Assembly (NCBI GenBank): GCA_964593555.1
Contig: CAZQIC010000014.1
Coordinates: 1-54,693, forward strand
Reading direction: 5' to 3'
DNA: 54,693 bases
Origin: CAZQIC01 sp964593555
GTDB taxonomy: Bacteria > Bacteroidota > Bacteroidia > JAFLBG01
The translations under genes were made by a program, and so were the position numbers. The notes below the pieces were generated by a model. That model ran no database searches. It was not told the DNA's origin and saw only the letters and a program-made list of their open reading frames with translations. Shown piece after piece: positions 41,561-50,400 of this stretch; position 1 is the stretch's first letter, and every line of letters begins with the position of its first letter.

Positions 41561-42268
41561 TTATAACATCCCTTCATCGGCAAAACTGAAATAGGTATTC
41601 TCACAAACAATGATATGATCGAGCACATTTATTTCCAACAATTTTCCTGCTTCAATAATTTTTTTTGTGATCCTAATATCCGCATCGCTGGGTTTGTTAT
41701 TGCCTGAAGGATGATTATGACATATTATTATTGATGAGGCAAGATTTTCAATTGCGGGTTTATACACCATTTTAACATCAACCACTGTACCGGCAACACC
41801 TCCGCTGCTTACAAAACGTTTTTCAATAACATTATTTGCACGGTTCAGGTAAACAGCCCAAAATTCTTCATGCGGCAGGTCAGTTAAAAAAGGTGCAACA
41901 ATATCAAATGCATCTTTGCTTGTCTGGATTTTATTTTTTTTGATCGCCTCAACTTCTTTTCTTCTTCTTCCTAATTCAAGCGCCGCAACAATGCTTACCG
42001 CTTTTGCTTCACCAATTCCTTTAAATTTTGTAAGATCATTTACGGTAAGTTTACCTAGATGGTTAAGATTATTATCCACATGATTTAATATTCTGCGCGA
42101 TAATTCCACTGCCGATTCTGTTCTGCTTCCTGACCCAATAAGTATGGCAATAAGTTCGGCATCAGACAAAACACTTCTGCCTTTGCTCATTAATTTTTCT
42201 CTTGGCCTGTCATCTTCCGACCAGGATTTTATTCCAAGAGCAGGTTTTACTTCAATTTTTGTTTCCAT
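41561..42268 (-). CDS. radC: DNA repair protein RadC (JAMM/MPN domain)
   Basis: About 235 residues from the ATG at 42268; an upstream TTG/ATG extension (MERGFYFLPLMVF) has no support. KSWSEDDRPREKLMSKG is the typical RadC start and leads to an N-terminal helix-hairpin-helix (LTKFKGIGEAKAVSIVAA). The C-terminal MPN domain has the metal motif H-N-H-P-S-G-N-N-K-P-S-D-A-D. RadC is common in Bacteroidota; its original role in recombination repair is doubtful. Its start is 8 bases after a -7-like box TACCTTTA (42284-42277). Confidence 0.95.
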   Translation of the reverse strand: METKIEVKPALGIKSWSEDDRPREKLMSKGRSVLSDAELIAILIGSGSRTESAVELSRRILNHVDNNLNHLGKLTVNDLTKFKGIGEAKAVSIVAALELGRRRKEVEAIKKNKIQTSKDAFDIVAPFLTDLPHEEFWAVYLNRANNVIEKRFVSSGGVAGTVVDVKMVYKPAIENLASSIIICHNHPSGNNKPSDADIRITKKIIEAGKLLEINVLDHIIVCENTYFSFADEGML

Positions 42269-42284
42269 AAAGACCATTAAAGGT

Positions 42285-42598
42285 AAAAAATAAAAGCCTC
42301 TTTCCATAGAGGGAAATCAAAGGCAAAAACCCGTAAAATATCTAATTTTCCTCTTTTGACTTAATAACCTCCAACATGGGCTTATAGCTGACCTCACTTC
42401 GAGCCAATTAATAATATCAAAAAGTGAAAGCGCCTTTTTTTCTGTTTTGTCTTTTAACAATTTGCTTCTATCCAACTTACTCCAAACACAATGTTCACTA
42501 CATAGAGAATTGAACTAACAAAATAGGGCCCAAGAAGTTAACAATTGGCTGTTGTTAACTTCTTGGGCTTATTTATCTGTGCTCCAATTGTTTTTGTT
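42285..42598. other. Gene-free region between divergent radC and hydrolase genes
   Basis: No open frame of gene quality. It contains the perfect 16-bp hairpin at 42529-42567 and poly-T patches (TTTTTTTCTG near 42436). The rest looks like ordinary AT-rich spacer; an unannotated RNA may occupy it. Confidence 0.4.
42529..42567. terminator. Perfect 16-bp hairpin in the divergent region
   Basis: CCCAAGAAGTTAACAA and TTGTTAACTTCTTGGG are exactly complementary with loop TTGGCTG; G42528-C42568 adds a further pair. CTTATTT follows on the plus strand. It may end a plus-strand transcript, but the downstream T tract is short. If the hydrolase promoter at 42599 is correct, this hairpin is upstream of that gene's start and does not belong to its mRNA. 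Confidence 0.5.
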
Positions 42599-42606
42599 TA
42601 GTTTTG
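42599..42606 (+). promoter_or_regulatory. -7 promoter element TAGTTTTG, five bases before the ATG
   Basis: TAGTTTTG, then TTAGC, then the ATG at 42612 of the hydrolase. It predicts a leaderless message; no -33 TTTG at good spacing is seen. Confidence 0.4.
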
Positions 42607-42611
42607 TTAGC

Positions 42612-43337
42612 ATGAGAAAGATTCTATTCCTGTGTCTTTTAGGCCTTAATTTCGCTAACACTTCCATCGCTCAGCAAAAAGTTACTATTCCTTCCAAAGA
42701 TAGTTTACCCATTACTGCAGATATGTATTCTGTTGACGAAAACAAACCTTATATTATTTTATGCCATCAGGCGGGATATAGCAGAGGAGAGTATAAAGAA
42801 ATTGCAACGAAATTAAATAAACTCGGATACAATTGTTTGGCCATTGATCTGCGCTCGGGAGGAGAAGTGAACGGAATAAAAAACGAAACCGCCGCAGCTG
42901 CGTTGAAAAAGAAAAAACCACAAGGTTACCTGGATGCAGAACAGGATATTTTAGCTGCTATTGATTTCGTATATTTCTCAAGCGAAAAACCTGTTATATT
43001 ATGGGGCAGCTCGTTCTCTGCTTCATTGGTATTAAAGGTTGCAACATATAATGATAAAGTAAAAGCTGTTATGGCCTTCAGTCCCGGCGAATACTTTAAA
43101 GGCATTAACCTCGCCGACAAAATTAAAATACTTAACAAACCTCTTTTTGTTACTTCAGCGAAATCAGAAGCTACTGATGTACTTACTTTGACTAAAAGTA
43201 TCATGTCGAAAAATAAAGTGCAATATATTCCTAAAGGTGCTGGCGGACATGGTTCAAGAGTGCTTTGGAACAATAGTCCCGATTATCTTGATTACTGGAC
43301 TGCAGTTATTCTTTTTCTGAGAGACATAGATTTATAA
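42612..43337 (+). CDS. Exported alpha/beta hydrolase (dienelactone-hydrolase-like)
   Basis: About 241 residues from ATG 42612, chosen because MRKILFLCLLGLNFANTSIA is a good signal peptide directly followed by QQK; an upstream TTG would add 20 unlikely residues within the hairpin arm. PYIILCHQAGYSRGEYKEIA holds the oxyanion H-x-x-G and the nucleophile elbow is WGSSFSASLVLK (G-S-S-F-S); the base His is in KGAGGHGSRVLW. The acid is probably the D of SAKSEATDV. The substrate is unknown, likely an ester or peptide in the periplasm. Its 3' end overlaps the convergent MazG-like gene by six bases. Confidence 0.82.
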   Translation: MRKILFLCLLGLNFANTSIAQQKVTIPSKDSLPITADMYSVDENKPYIILCHQAGYSRGEYKEIATKLNKLGYNCLAIDLRSGGEVNGIKNETAAAALKKKKPQGYLDAEQDILAAIDFVYFSSEKPVILWGSSFSASLVLKVATYNDKVKAVMAFSPGEYFKGINLADKIKILNKPLFVTSAKSEATDVLTLTKSIMSKNKVQYIPKGAGGHGSRVLWNNSPDYLDYWTAVILFLRDIDL

Positions 43338-43655
43338 TTTTTTATTTTTCAGATGTCTCTTTTTATCTCTTTTCGTTTTCTTCAGTAAATTTTTTTCGAA
43401 AGATTTTGTCAGATCTACTCCGGTTTGATTGGCAATACAAATCAGCACGAACAATACATCAGCCAATTCATCACTAAGTTCCTTTTTCTTATCCTTTTTC
43501 TTATTTGATTGCTCTCCATAACTACGCGCAATTACTCTTGCTACCTCCCCTACTTCTTCAGTTAATATGGCCATATTGGTAAGCTCGCTAAAATACCGGA
43601 CTCCATATTTTTTTATCCAGTTATCAACCTGCTGCTGAGCGTGTTGTATTGTCAT
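43332..43655 (-). CDS. MazG-like nucleotide pyrophosphohydrolase
   Basis: 107 residues. EEVGEVARVIARSYGEQ (about 29-45) gives the E-E-x-x-E motif and LSDELADVLFVLICIAN the second E-x-x-D, the standard metal site of the all-alpha NTP-PPase superfamily. It likely hydrolyses non-canonical or excess NTPs. The C-terminus is very basic (KKTKRDKKRHLKNKKL). Monocistronic and convergent with the hydrolase, with a 6-base overlap of stop ends. Confidence 0.9.
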   Translation of the reverse strand: MTIQHAQQQVDNWIKKYGVRYFSELTNMAILTEEVGEVARVIARSYGEQSNKKKDKKKELSDELADVLFVLICIANQTGVDLTKSFEKNLLKKTKRDKKRHLKNKKL

Positions 43656-43837
43656 ATTTTGAAAATTGTTATTTATTGAGTGAAATTACATAAATCATCA
43701 GGTACATATGCAGTTGATAACTATTTAATTAAAAAATCTTCAAAAACCCTTTATTTTCAGTGTTTTCAGGGGTACTGAAGCACTAAATTCGGAAACCCTA
43801 TTTCCCCCCAATCGTATAAATAGTATAGTTCTTTATG

Positions 43838-43846
43838 AAAGGAGGG
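43838..43846 (+). promoter_or_regulatory. Strong Shine-Dalgarno before the lytic transglycosylase
   Basis: AAAGGAGGG ends four bases before ATG 43851. Nearly all other genes in this window have no such sequence, as is normal for Bacteroidota, so this is exceptional and fixes the start. Confidence 0.7.
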
Positions 43847-43850
43847 CACC

Positions 43851-45341
43851 ATGATTTTCTTGAGTTCGAAGAACAAAATGTTTTCTGCATCGGCAATTTT
43901 CATCGGCACATTGGGAGTTATTTTATCTCAACACATCCTGCTATACCAACAAAACAGCAAGGACGCAAACAGTTTGCAAAACACTTTAGACCTCGCACAA
44001 ATATGTGAAAGAGGAAAGCTCGTTGCTTTAACCGATAATAGTTCAACAAGCTTTTATATTTACAAAGGCGACTCAATGGGTTATGAATATGAATTGCTTC
44101 ACGCCTTCGCAAAAAAAATCGGGGTACAACTTGAAATTATCGTAGCAAAAGATATGGACCAGATTTTTGATCTGCTAAACAAAAATGAAGTAGATATTAT
44201 TGCTGCGAATTTAACAGTCACAAAAGAAAGGCTAGAACTTGTAAATTTTACAGAACCACTTTTATATACCCGCCAGGTATTGATACAGCGTAAACCAAAA
44301 GGCTGGGAAAAAATGAAGCGGGATGATGTTGATAAACTAGTTGTCCGAAATACACTGGACTTAAGCGGTAAGAAAATTCACGTTCGTAAAGGATCTTCTT
44401 TTTATTCGAGGCTGATCAGTTTATCTGAAGAGATTGGCGAGAAAATAGAAATTATTGAATCGCCCGGAGAAAACAATACCGAGTTATTGATCAACAAAGT
44501 TGCAACAGGAGAAATTGACTACACCATTGCCGACGAAAACGTTGCCATGATCAATCAAACTTATTATCCTAACCTGGATATAGAAACGCCTATTAGTTTC
44601 CCGCAAAAAATTGCCTGGGCTGTTCGAAAAAAATCTCCACAGCTTAACAAGGCATTGGACGACTGGATTACAAACGAGAGCGGCTCTATCATTACACAAG
44701 TCGCATATAAAAAATACTTTAAGGAATCAAAAAAGCTGCGTCATCTCGCGGTGAATAATAATTTTTACGAAGCAAATAGAATATCGGAATATGATGAGAT
44801 GATAAAAGTGTACAGCAAAAAAATTGATTGGGACTGGAGATTACTCGCTTCGATGATATTCCAGGAATCAGGCTTTTCTGCAACAGCACAGTCATGGGCG
44901 GGCGCTTATGGACTTATGCAGCTGATGCCTGAAACAGGTTCCAGGTACGGACTGGATACAACAGCCGGAGGCGCTGAAGGAAATATTGTAGCCGGAACAA
45001 ATTACATTCTTGATCTTGATAAATATTGGCAGAACAAAATACCGGACAAACCCGAACGTATAAAATTTATTCTGGGATCATATAATGTTGGCCTTGGACA
45101 CGTTATAGATGCAAGAAATATTTCACCCAAATATGGCAAGAACCCAAATATATGGTTCGACAATGTTGACTTTATGATATTGCAAAAATCAAACCCGCTT
45201 ATTTATAACGACTCTATAGTCAAGTGCGGTTATTGCAGAGGGCAGGAAACATATATTTATGTACGGGAAATATTGAACAGATATGAGTTCTACAAAAAGC
45301 GATTGCCTGAAAATAGTCCGCCGACTCTGGTAGCAAATTAA
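43851..45341 (+). CDS. mltF: MltF-type membrane-bound lytic murein transglycosylase
   Basis: 496 residues. An N-terminal membrane anchor (about 10-31) rather than a lipobox, then a solute-binding-like domain (family 3 type, about 50-290; ERGKLVALTDNSSTSFYIY, GYEYELLHAFAKKIGVQLEI, DIIAANLTVTKERLELVNF) and the SLT domain (about 325-460) with the catalytic E339 in LLASMIFQESGFSATAQS and the typical AGAYGLMQLMPETGSRYGLD. It cuts peptidoglycan glycan strands to anhydro-muropeptides in wall remodelling. It has a strong Shine-Dalgarno, unlike its neighbours. Confidence 0.94.
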   Translation: MIFLSSKNKMFSASAIFIGTLGVILSQHILLYQQNSKDANSLQNTLDLAQICERGKLVALTDNSSTSFYIYKGDSMGYEYELLHAFAKKIGVQLEIIVAKDMDQIFDLLNKNEVDIIAANLTVTKERLELVNFTEPLLYTRQVLIQRKPKGWEKMKRDDVDKLVVRNTLDLSGKKIHVRKGSSFYSRLISLSEEIGEKIEIIESPGENNTELLINKVATGEIDYTIADENVAMINQTYYPNLDIETPISFPQKIAWAVRKKSPQLNKALDDWITNESGSIITQVAYKKYFKESKKLRHLAVNNNFYEANRISEYDEMIKVYSKKIDWDWRLLASMIFQESGFSATAQSWAGAYGLMQLMPETGSRYGLDTTAGGAEGNIVAGTNYILDLDKYWQNKIPDKPERIKFILGSYNVGLGHVIDARNISPKYGKNPNIWFDNVDFMILQKSNPLIYNDSIVKCGYCRGQETYIYVREILNRYEFYKKRLPENSPPTLVAN

Positions 45342-45395
45342 TTCCATCACCCTTCAAAGGCTCTTTTCATGTGTATATAATTTTTAAGTTCTTGA

Positions 45396-45461
45396 TTGTC
45401 ACATGGAATACGCAACATATTCATTTTCGGTTTGTAAGCCGAAGGCTTATGGCTATTTCAT
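45396..45461. repeat. Dispersed repeat, copy 2 (66 bp)
   Basis: Shares TTGTCACATGGAATAC, TTCATT-y-TCGGTTTG and ATGGCTATTTCAT with copy 1 at 41479. Its core TTCGGTTTG-TAAGCCGAA is self-complementary. It lies between mltF and the histidine kinase gene. Confidence 0.8.
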
Positions 45462-45564
45462 CTCTCAACTAACCAAGTTTATCGGAAAACAAAAAGAAAT
45501 CTCTGGATTTCTGCTTAATTTGTATTACAAGGTTGAGTATATTTAAAACTATAGAACCAGAAGC

Positions 45565-46734
45565 GTGCTTTTCCAAAAAAAAATAGAAAGTAAAATAAAA
45601 AACAAATGGCTGGCAGAAAATCTAAAATATTTGCCTGCAATTGTGTTGCTATATATTTTACTTGCCATATTGCCAATATTTTTGAATGCGGCATTTGCGC
45701 CTGACTTTAATGAAAGTCTATCCAAAACCATCTCTGACCCTTACTTCCTTGGCAACCTTATATATATTGCATGTAACATGTTTTGCATTATGATATGTGT
45801 TACCAATACAATTTTTATTTTACAAAAGATTAATTCACTTGATCATTATCCGGGCATTCTGCTTATTGTTAAAATAGTGGCCGTTTTTATCGGTGTTACA
45901 ATAGGAACCATATTGAGCTACAAAATAAATAATTATTTAATTGAGGCTGGGCTTAGACCATTGGTAACAAAAAGCAATTTTACTTTTAACGGAAAAAATT
46001 TAAGTGTTCTGGCAGCAAAATTATTTACAAACAATTTTGCCGGCTTACTAATATGCGTTCCCATTTTTATCAGTGAATTCCGCAAACAGGATATTATTTT
46101 AAAACTAAAAGAAAAAGAACTTGAACTTAACAAAGCAGAAATAACAAAAACACAAACGCAGCTTGAGTTGTTGCAATCCAAAATAAATCCTCATTTCTTA
46201 TACAATGCATTAAACTCCATTGCAAGTCTTGCTCATGAAGAACCTGATAAAGTGGAAAAGATGGCAATATCCCTTTCTAAATTATTCAGGTACAGCATCA
46301 CTACTTCTTCGAATAATTATGCTTCCATCAAGGAAGAAACCGACATTATCCGCCATTATCTTGATATTGAAAAAATAAGATTTGGCGATAAGCTTAACTA
46401 CTCAATAATCATTGATGCTGATCCGGCAATTCTAATACCCAGGTTTTTGATCCAGCCCCTTGTTGAAAACGCTGTCAAACATGGCACATCCAAAATCACT
46501 ACTTCCGGTCTTGTAGAAGTAAAGATCACTTCTGAAAACAAGGAGGTTATAATTACTGTTCATGATAACGGACCTTCATTTCCCGAGGGTTTGATAAGCG
46601 GGTATGGTTTGCAAAGCACGCAGGAAAAATTAAATTTATTATTTCCGAATAGCCACGAATTAAGTTTTACAAACGGAACATACAAACAGATCATTATCAA
46701 ACTAAAAATTACGAACAATGCCGCAAGCTTATAG
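45565..46734 (+). CDS. LytS-type sensor histidine kinase
   Basis: 389 residues; the start is GTG 45565, because an in-frame TAA lies 7 codons upstream and no ATG near the N-terminus is suitable. Four membrane helices (about 24-45, 61-88, 96-118, 155-172), then the dimerisation domain with the phospho-acceptor H210 in SKINPHFLYNALNSIASL. The ATPase part has FLIQPLVENAVKHG and VHDNGPSFPEG. Typical of YehU/LytS-type kinases that pair with LytTR regulators. The response regulator overlaps its 3' end by 17 bases. Signal unknown. Confidence 0.93.
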   Translation: MLFQKKIESKIKNKWLAENLKYLPAIVLLYILLAILPIFLNAAFAPDFNESLSKTISDPYFLGNLIYIACNMFCIMICVTNTIFILQKINSLDHYPGILLIVKIVAVFIGVTIGTILSYKINNYLIEAGLRPLVTKSNFTFNGKNLSVLAAKLFTNNFAGLLICVPIFISEFRKQDIILKLKEKELELNKAEITKTQTQLELLQSKINPHFLYNALNSIASLAHEEPDKVEKMAISLSKLFRYSITTSSNNYASIKEETDIIRHYLDIEKIRFGDKLNYSIIIDADPAILIPRFLIQPLVENAVKHGTSKITTSGLVEVKITSENKEVIITVHDNGPSFPEGLISGYGLQSTQEKLNLLFPNSHELSFTNGTYKQIIIKLKITNNAASL

Positions 46735-47485
46735 AACACTCATAATTGATGATGAGAAACCCGCAAGAAGCAGACTGTTAAGACTGCTTGGAAAGTATGA
46801 GAATGTATTCGATATCATTGGGGAAGCTGAGAATGGAGAAGAGGGATTAAAAAAAACAGATGAACTAAAACCGGACCTGATATTTTTAGATATCCAAATG
46901 CCCGGCTTAACAGGATTTGAAATGTTGAAACAGGTTAAACATATGCCTAAGATAATTTTCACAACCGCGTATGAAGAATATGCGATCAAAGCATTCGAAG
47001 AAAATTCTGTTGACTATTTACTTAAACCAATTGAAGAAGACCGCTTAGAACTGAGTATAAAAAAATTGCAAAAAGATCAAAAGTCAACCAACACAATTGA
47101 CGATGCTACACTATCCAGAATACTGAATCACATTGCACCTTCCGACAAAGCTATCACTTCCATTCCTGTAAAAAAAGGAGACCGGATCTTTATCATAAAA
47201 TTAGATGACATTGCTTTCCTTGAGGCCAAAGAAAAATATGTTTTTATCAATACAATGGATGGACACGAACACCTTATTGATTTTACGTTAACTCACCTTG
47301 AAGAAAAATTGCCTGCTCATTTTATAAGGGTACACCGCGGACACATTATAAATAAAGATAAAGTAAAGGAAGTTCAACGGTACTTCGACGGAAGGTATGT
47401 GCTTATACTTAACGATAATAAAAACACAAAAATTATAAGTGGAGCAAGCTATAGTAAAGAAATAAAACCATTGATAGAAATATAA
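46718..47485 (+). CDS. LytTR-type response regulator
   Basis: 255 residues. Receiver domain (1-120) with D11, D12, phospho-acceptor D58 in LIFLDIQMPGLTGFEM and the K of LLKPIEED, then the LytTR DNA-binding domain (about 155-255; DDIAFLEAKEKYVFINTMDG, HFIRVHRGHIINKDKVKEV). Overlaps the kinase gene by 17 bases, forming a two-gene operon with it. LytTR regulators usually control envelope, surface polysaccharide or secretion genes; the target is not known. The neighbour on the opposite strand is a large T9SS cargo gene whose stop is 3 bases away. Confidence 0.94.
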   Translation: MPQAYRTLIIDDEKPARSRLLRLLGKYENVFDIIGEAENGEEGLKKTDELKPDLIFLDIQMPGLTGFEMLKQVKHMPKIIFTTAYEEYAIKAFEENSVDYLLKPIEEDRLELSIKKLQKDQKSTNTIDDATLSRILNHIAPSDKAITSIPVKKGDRIFIIKLDDIAFLEAKEKYVFINTMDGHEHLIDFTLTHLEEKLPAHFIRVHRGHIINKDKVKEVQRYFDGRYVLILNDNKNTKIISGASYSKEIKPLIEI

Positions 47486-47488
47486 TTC

Positions 47489-50400
47489 CTATTCATTGAT
47501 CCACTTGAGTGATTTACGGTATGTTTTATTATCCGTTAGGGTCGCGATATAAATACCTTTACTATATAGATCAGCAGGAAGCTGAATTGTGACATTTCCA
47601 CTTCCCATAATTTTTTGAGTAAATATTGTTCTTCCCATCATATCTGTGCAGGAGAAATATAAGTCTTCAAATGAATTGTTGTCTGTATTCACCACCACAA
47701 ACTGTTCACCAACATCAGATTTTCCAATATAATATTCAACATTTTTTTCATTTTTATTTGACAAAGTTCTGGAAGCGTTGCTGTGCAATTCTCCATTTAT
47801 ACAAGCATCTGCTGTTTCGGAATAAGAAATATCAAGAACAAAACGCGACGTTGAAGTTGTATCGTACAAATAACAATTGTATGCGCCTGTTCTAAGATCA
47901 TGCATTGTTCCGGTTAACAAGTCTTGTAAATAAACGCAAGCCGAAGAAGGAAGATTATTTATTTCGATAGGAGAAATTGAAAATGCCCCGGAAACACTTG
48001 TTATTACTTTAATTGGAATATGTATATTCTGAGTAAGTGCCGGCAATCCATTGATCGCATACATAGAATTATTCATTTCAGATGCGATGTAAGGTGAAGA
48101 CTGATCCATAGCCAATAATTTGTATGCATCGAATTGTGAGTCAAAACCGGAACGTGCATCAACATTAAAATGCAATACGGTTTCATCGTGCATACCATTC
48201 GCACCATCTAAGAAAAGTCTGAACACGTTGCCAACCACAGGGGCTGCCTCGCTGGTTTTTAAGAACGTTGGATTGCTGTTAACTTTTATACTCTCTGTGG
48301 CAGAAAGCGAAGTTACAGCTGTTGCATGAACAAAAAATCCTTGTCCGCTTGGTATAGTATTACCAATACCCCCAGCTCCAATGGTTGGAGTACTTACTCC
48401 TCCTACACATGTTGCAAAAGCACCAGCACCAGCGTTCAGATCCGCATTCCATGCATATATTGCATCATCTACATTACCATTAGCTCCTTTGAGAGCAGAC
48501 CAGCTAATTGGTGATGGATAAGGATTAGCGATCATATTCCATCCATCGTCAGCAGGTGTACCATGATTGGTATACGATAAATTAATTGACTGATTAAATT
48601 TTGTAACTGTTCCGGTAACATCCCAGGTTATTGGAGCTGTAAGGTTTTGTGCCGTTCCTAAATAAACATAAAAACCTTTACCTGAAGTTACCGGGTCATT
48701 TACATTGTTCATGCGTACGTACGAATTAGCTGCAGTATAAACACCGGCAACAGTTTCGTTGTAAGTGTAAATTGAAGTGAATCCGCCCGCTGAACCATCA
48801 GGGCAAGTAGAGCAGGAAATATAAATATCATCGTCCCAATCCGAAAGTGTCATTGCAGAACTAAAAGGAGCGCCAATGATCGCCCAACCAGTTTTTCCTC
48901 CGGGAGCATAACGCTGCATAGTTACATTACCTGTTATATCAGCTCCTCCGGCAATTGCGCCAATAGCTCCGGTATATGTTGCATCAGATGTCAATGTTAA
49001 ATTTCCGTTTGTAGCTAACGTTCCGGAATTCAATTGTAATACACCCCTTAGGTTCTGAGGACTTAAAATACCAGCGCCTGCTGAATTGGTAAGCGTGAGA
49101 TTATGAAAGGTTGCAGTATCAGCACCACTTATTGTTTGAGCAGCCAAACCATTCAACGTAACAGTTCCGGTATTTCCCAAAAATGACCCGTCGTTTGTCC
49201 AGTTCCCTTTCACATTTACTGCATAATCGCTCACAGTAACATCTAATATACTTGTACTTCCAATTGATAAATTTCCATTCATGGAAATGGCCCCCGCTAA
49301 CTGAATTGTATTTGCACCGGTGAGTAATAAATGATTAAAAGTTTCTCCGGCATTATTGGTGATCGTTTGATTAGCCACACCACTCAATGTTACAGTTCCG
49401 GTGCCGCAGGTAAATGTTCCTGTGTTGGTCCAATTACCTTTCAGATTAATGCTGTAATTACTTGCAGAAACAGCAAGTGTACTGCTGATGTTCAAATCAC
49501 TATTAACAACTGTAGCGGCAGATAAAGTTTTTGTATTTGAACCGGCAATTGTAAGATTGTTATATGTTGTCCCTCGCACAACCTGAGCAGCAGAACCATT
49601 ATACCTCACAAGACCTGTTCCGGGAGTGAAGGTTCCCGTGTTGGTATTATTTCCTCCGATATTTAAAGTTCCTGTAGTTATTGTTAACGCTCCGTTTCCA
49701 CTAAGGTTTCCGGTAAGATTTACTGTTCTGCCTGCCTGGTTAAGTGTAACTGTCCCAGCCCCATTCGTAAGCGCCAGATCTCCTGAAATTACCAAGGGAG
49801 AAGTAGCAATTGTTTTATTAATACTGGCAGCGCCTGTAGTTAAACTAAGGTTATTATAACCACTATTATAAATTGACTGAGCAACATTTCCGTTATAATT
49901 TACCGTATTGGCAACCGTACTAAAATTTGCAGTAGAAATATTTGCTGCAGAAGTCGCAATATTTAAAACACTTCCTCCTCCTTGTGTCCACCCTCCGGTA
50001 CCGGTTAATCCATTTGCTGCAGTGCTTGTTAAATTAACTGTAGTATTATTTGTAAGCGTAACACCGGTTACGGTTACAGCTCTGGAAAAACTAAGCGCTG
50101 TTACACCTCCTATTGCCTGTGAATTAGTTGTGAAGGCAGCCACGCCTGCAGAAAAGGATGTTCCATTGTTAGTGATGCCGCCTTTAAAAACAAGATTGCC
50201 TGCAGTAGTAATTGATGTGGAGAGCCAAGTTGCACTAGCGTTAACAGTCACCAATCCAACAAAAATTTTAATTCCATTATTGTTGCTCAGTGTTAGTGTC
50301 ATAGCGTTTCCAACAGTTGTTGTTCCGTTCACGGTCATTGTCATCCTGCCAATAGTGGCACTTCCTGTTGGCATAGTCAATGCTCCATTCACAATTACGG

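Noticed and set aside
41561..42268. RadC/JAMM gene as marker of a mobile or defence island
   Set aside because: RadC also occurs in islands, but here it is the full-length chromosomal form among core genes, without integrase, tRNA or toxin genes.
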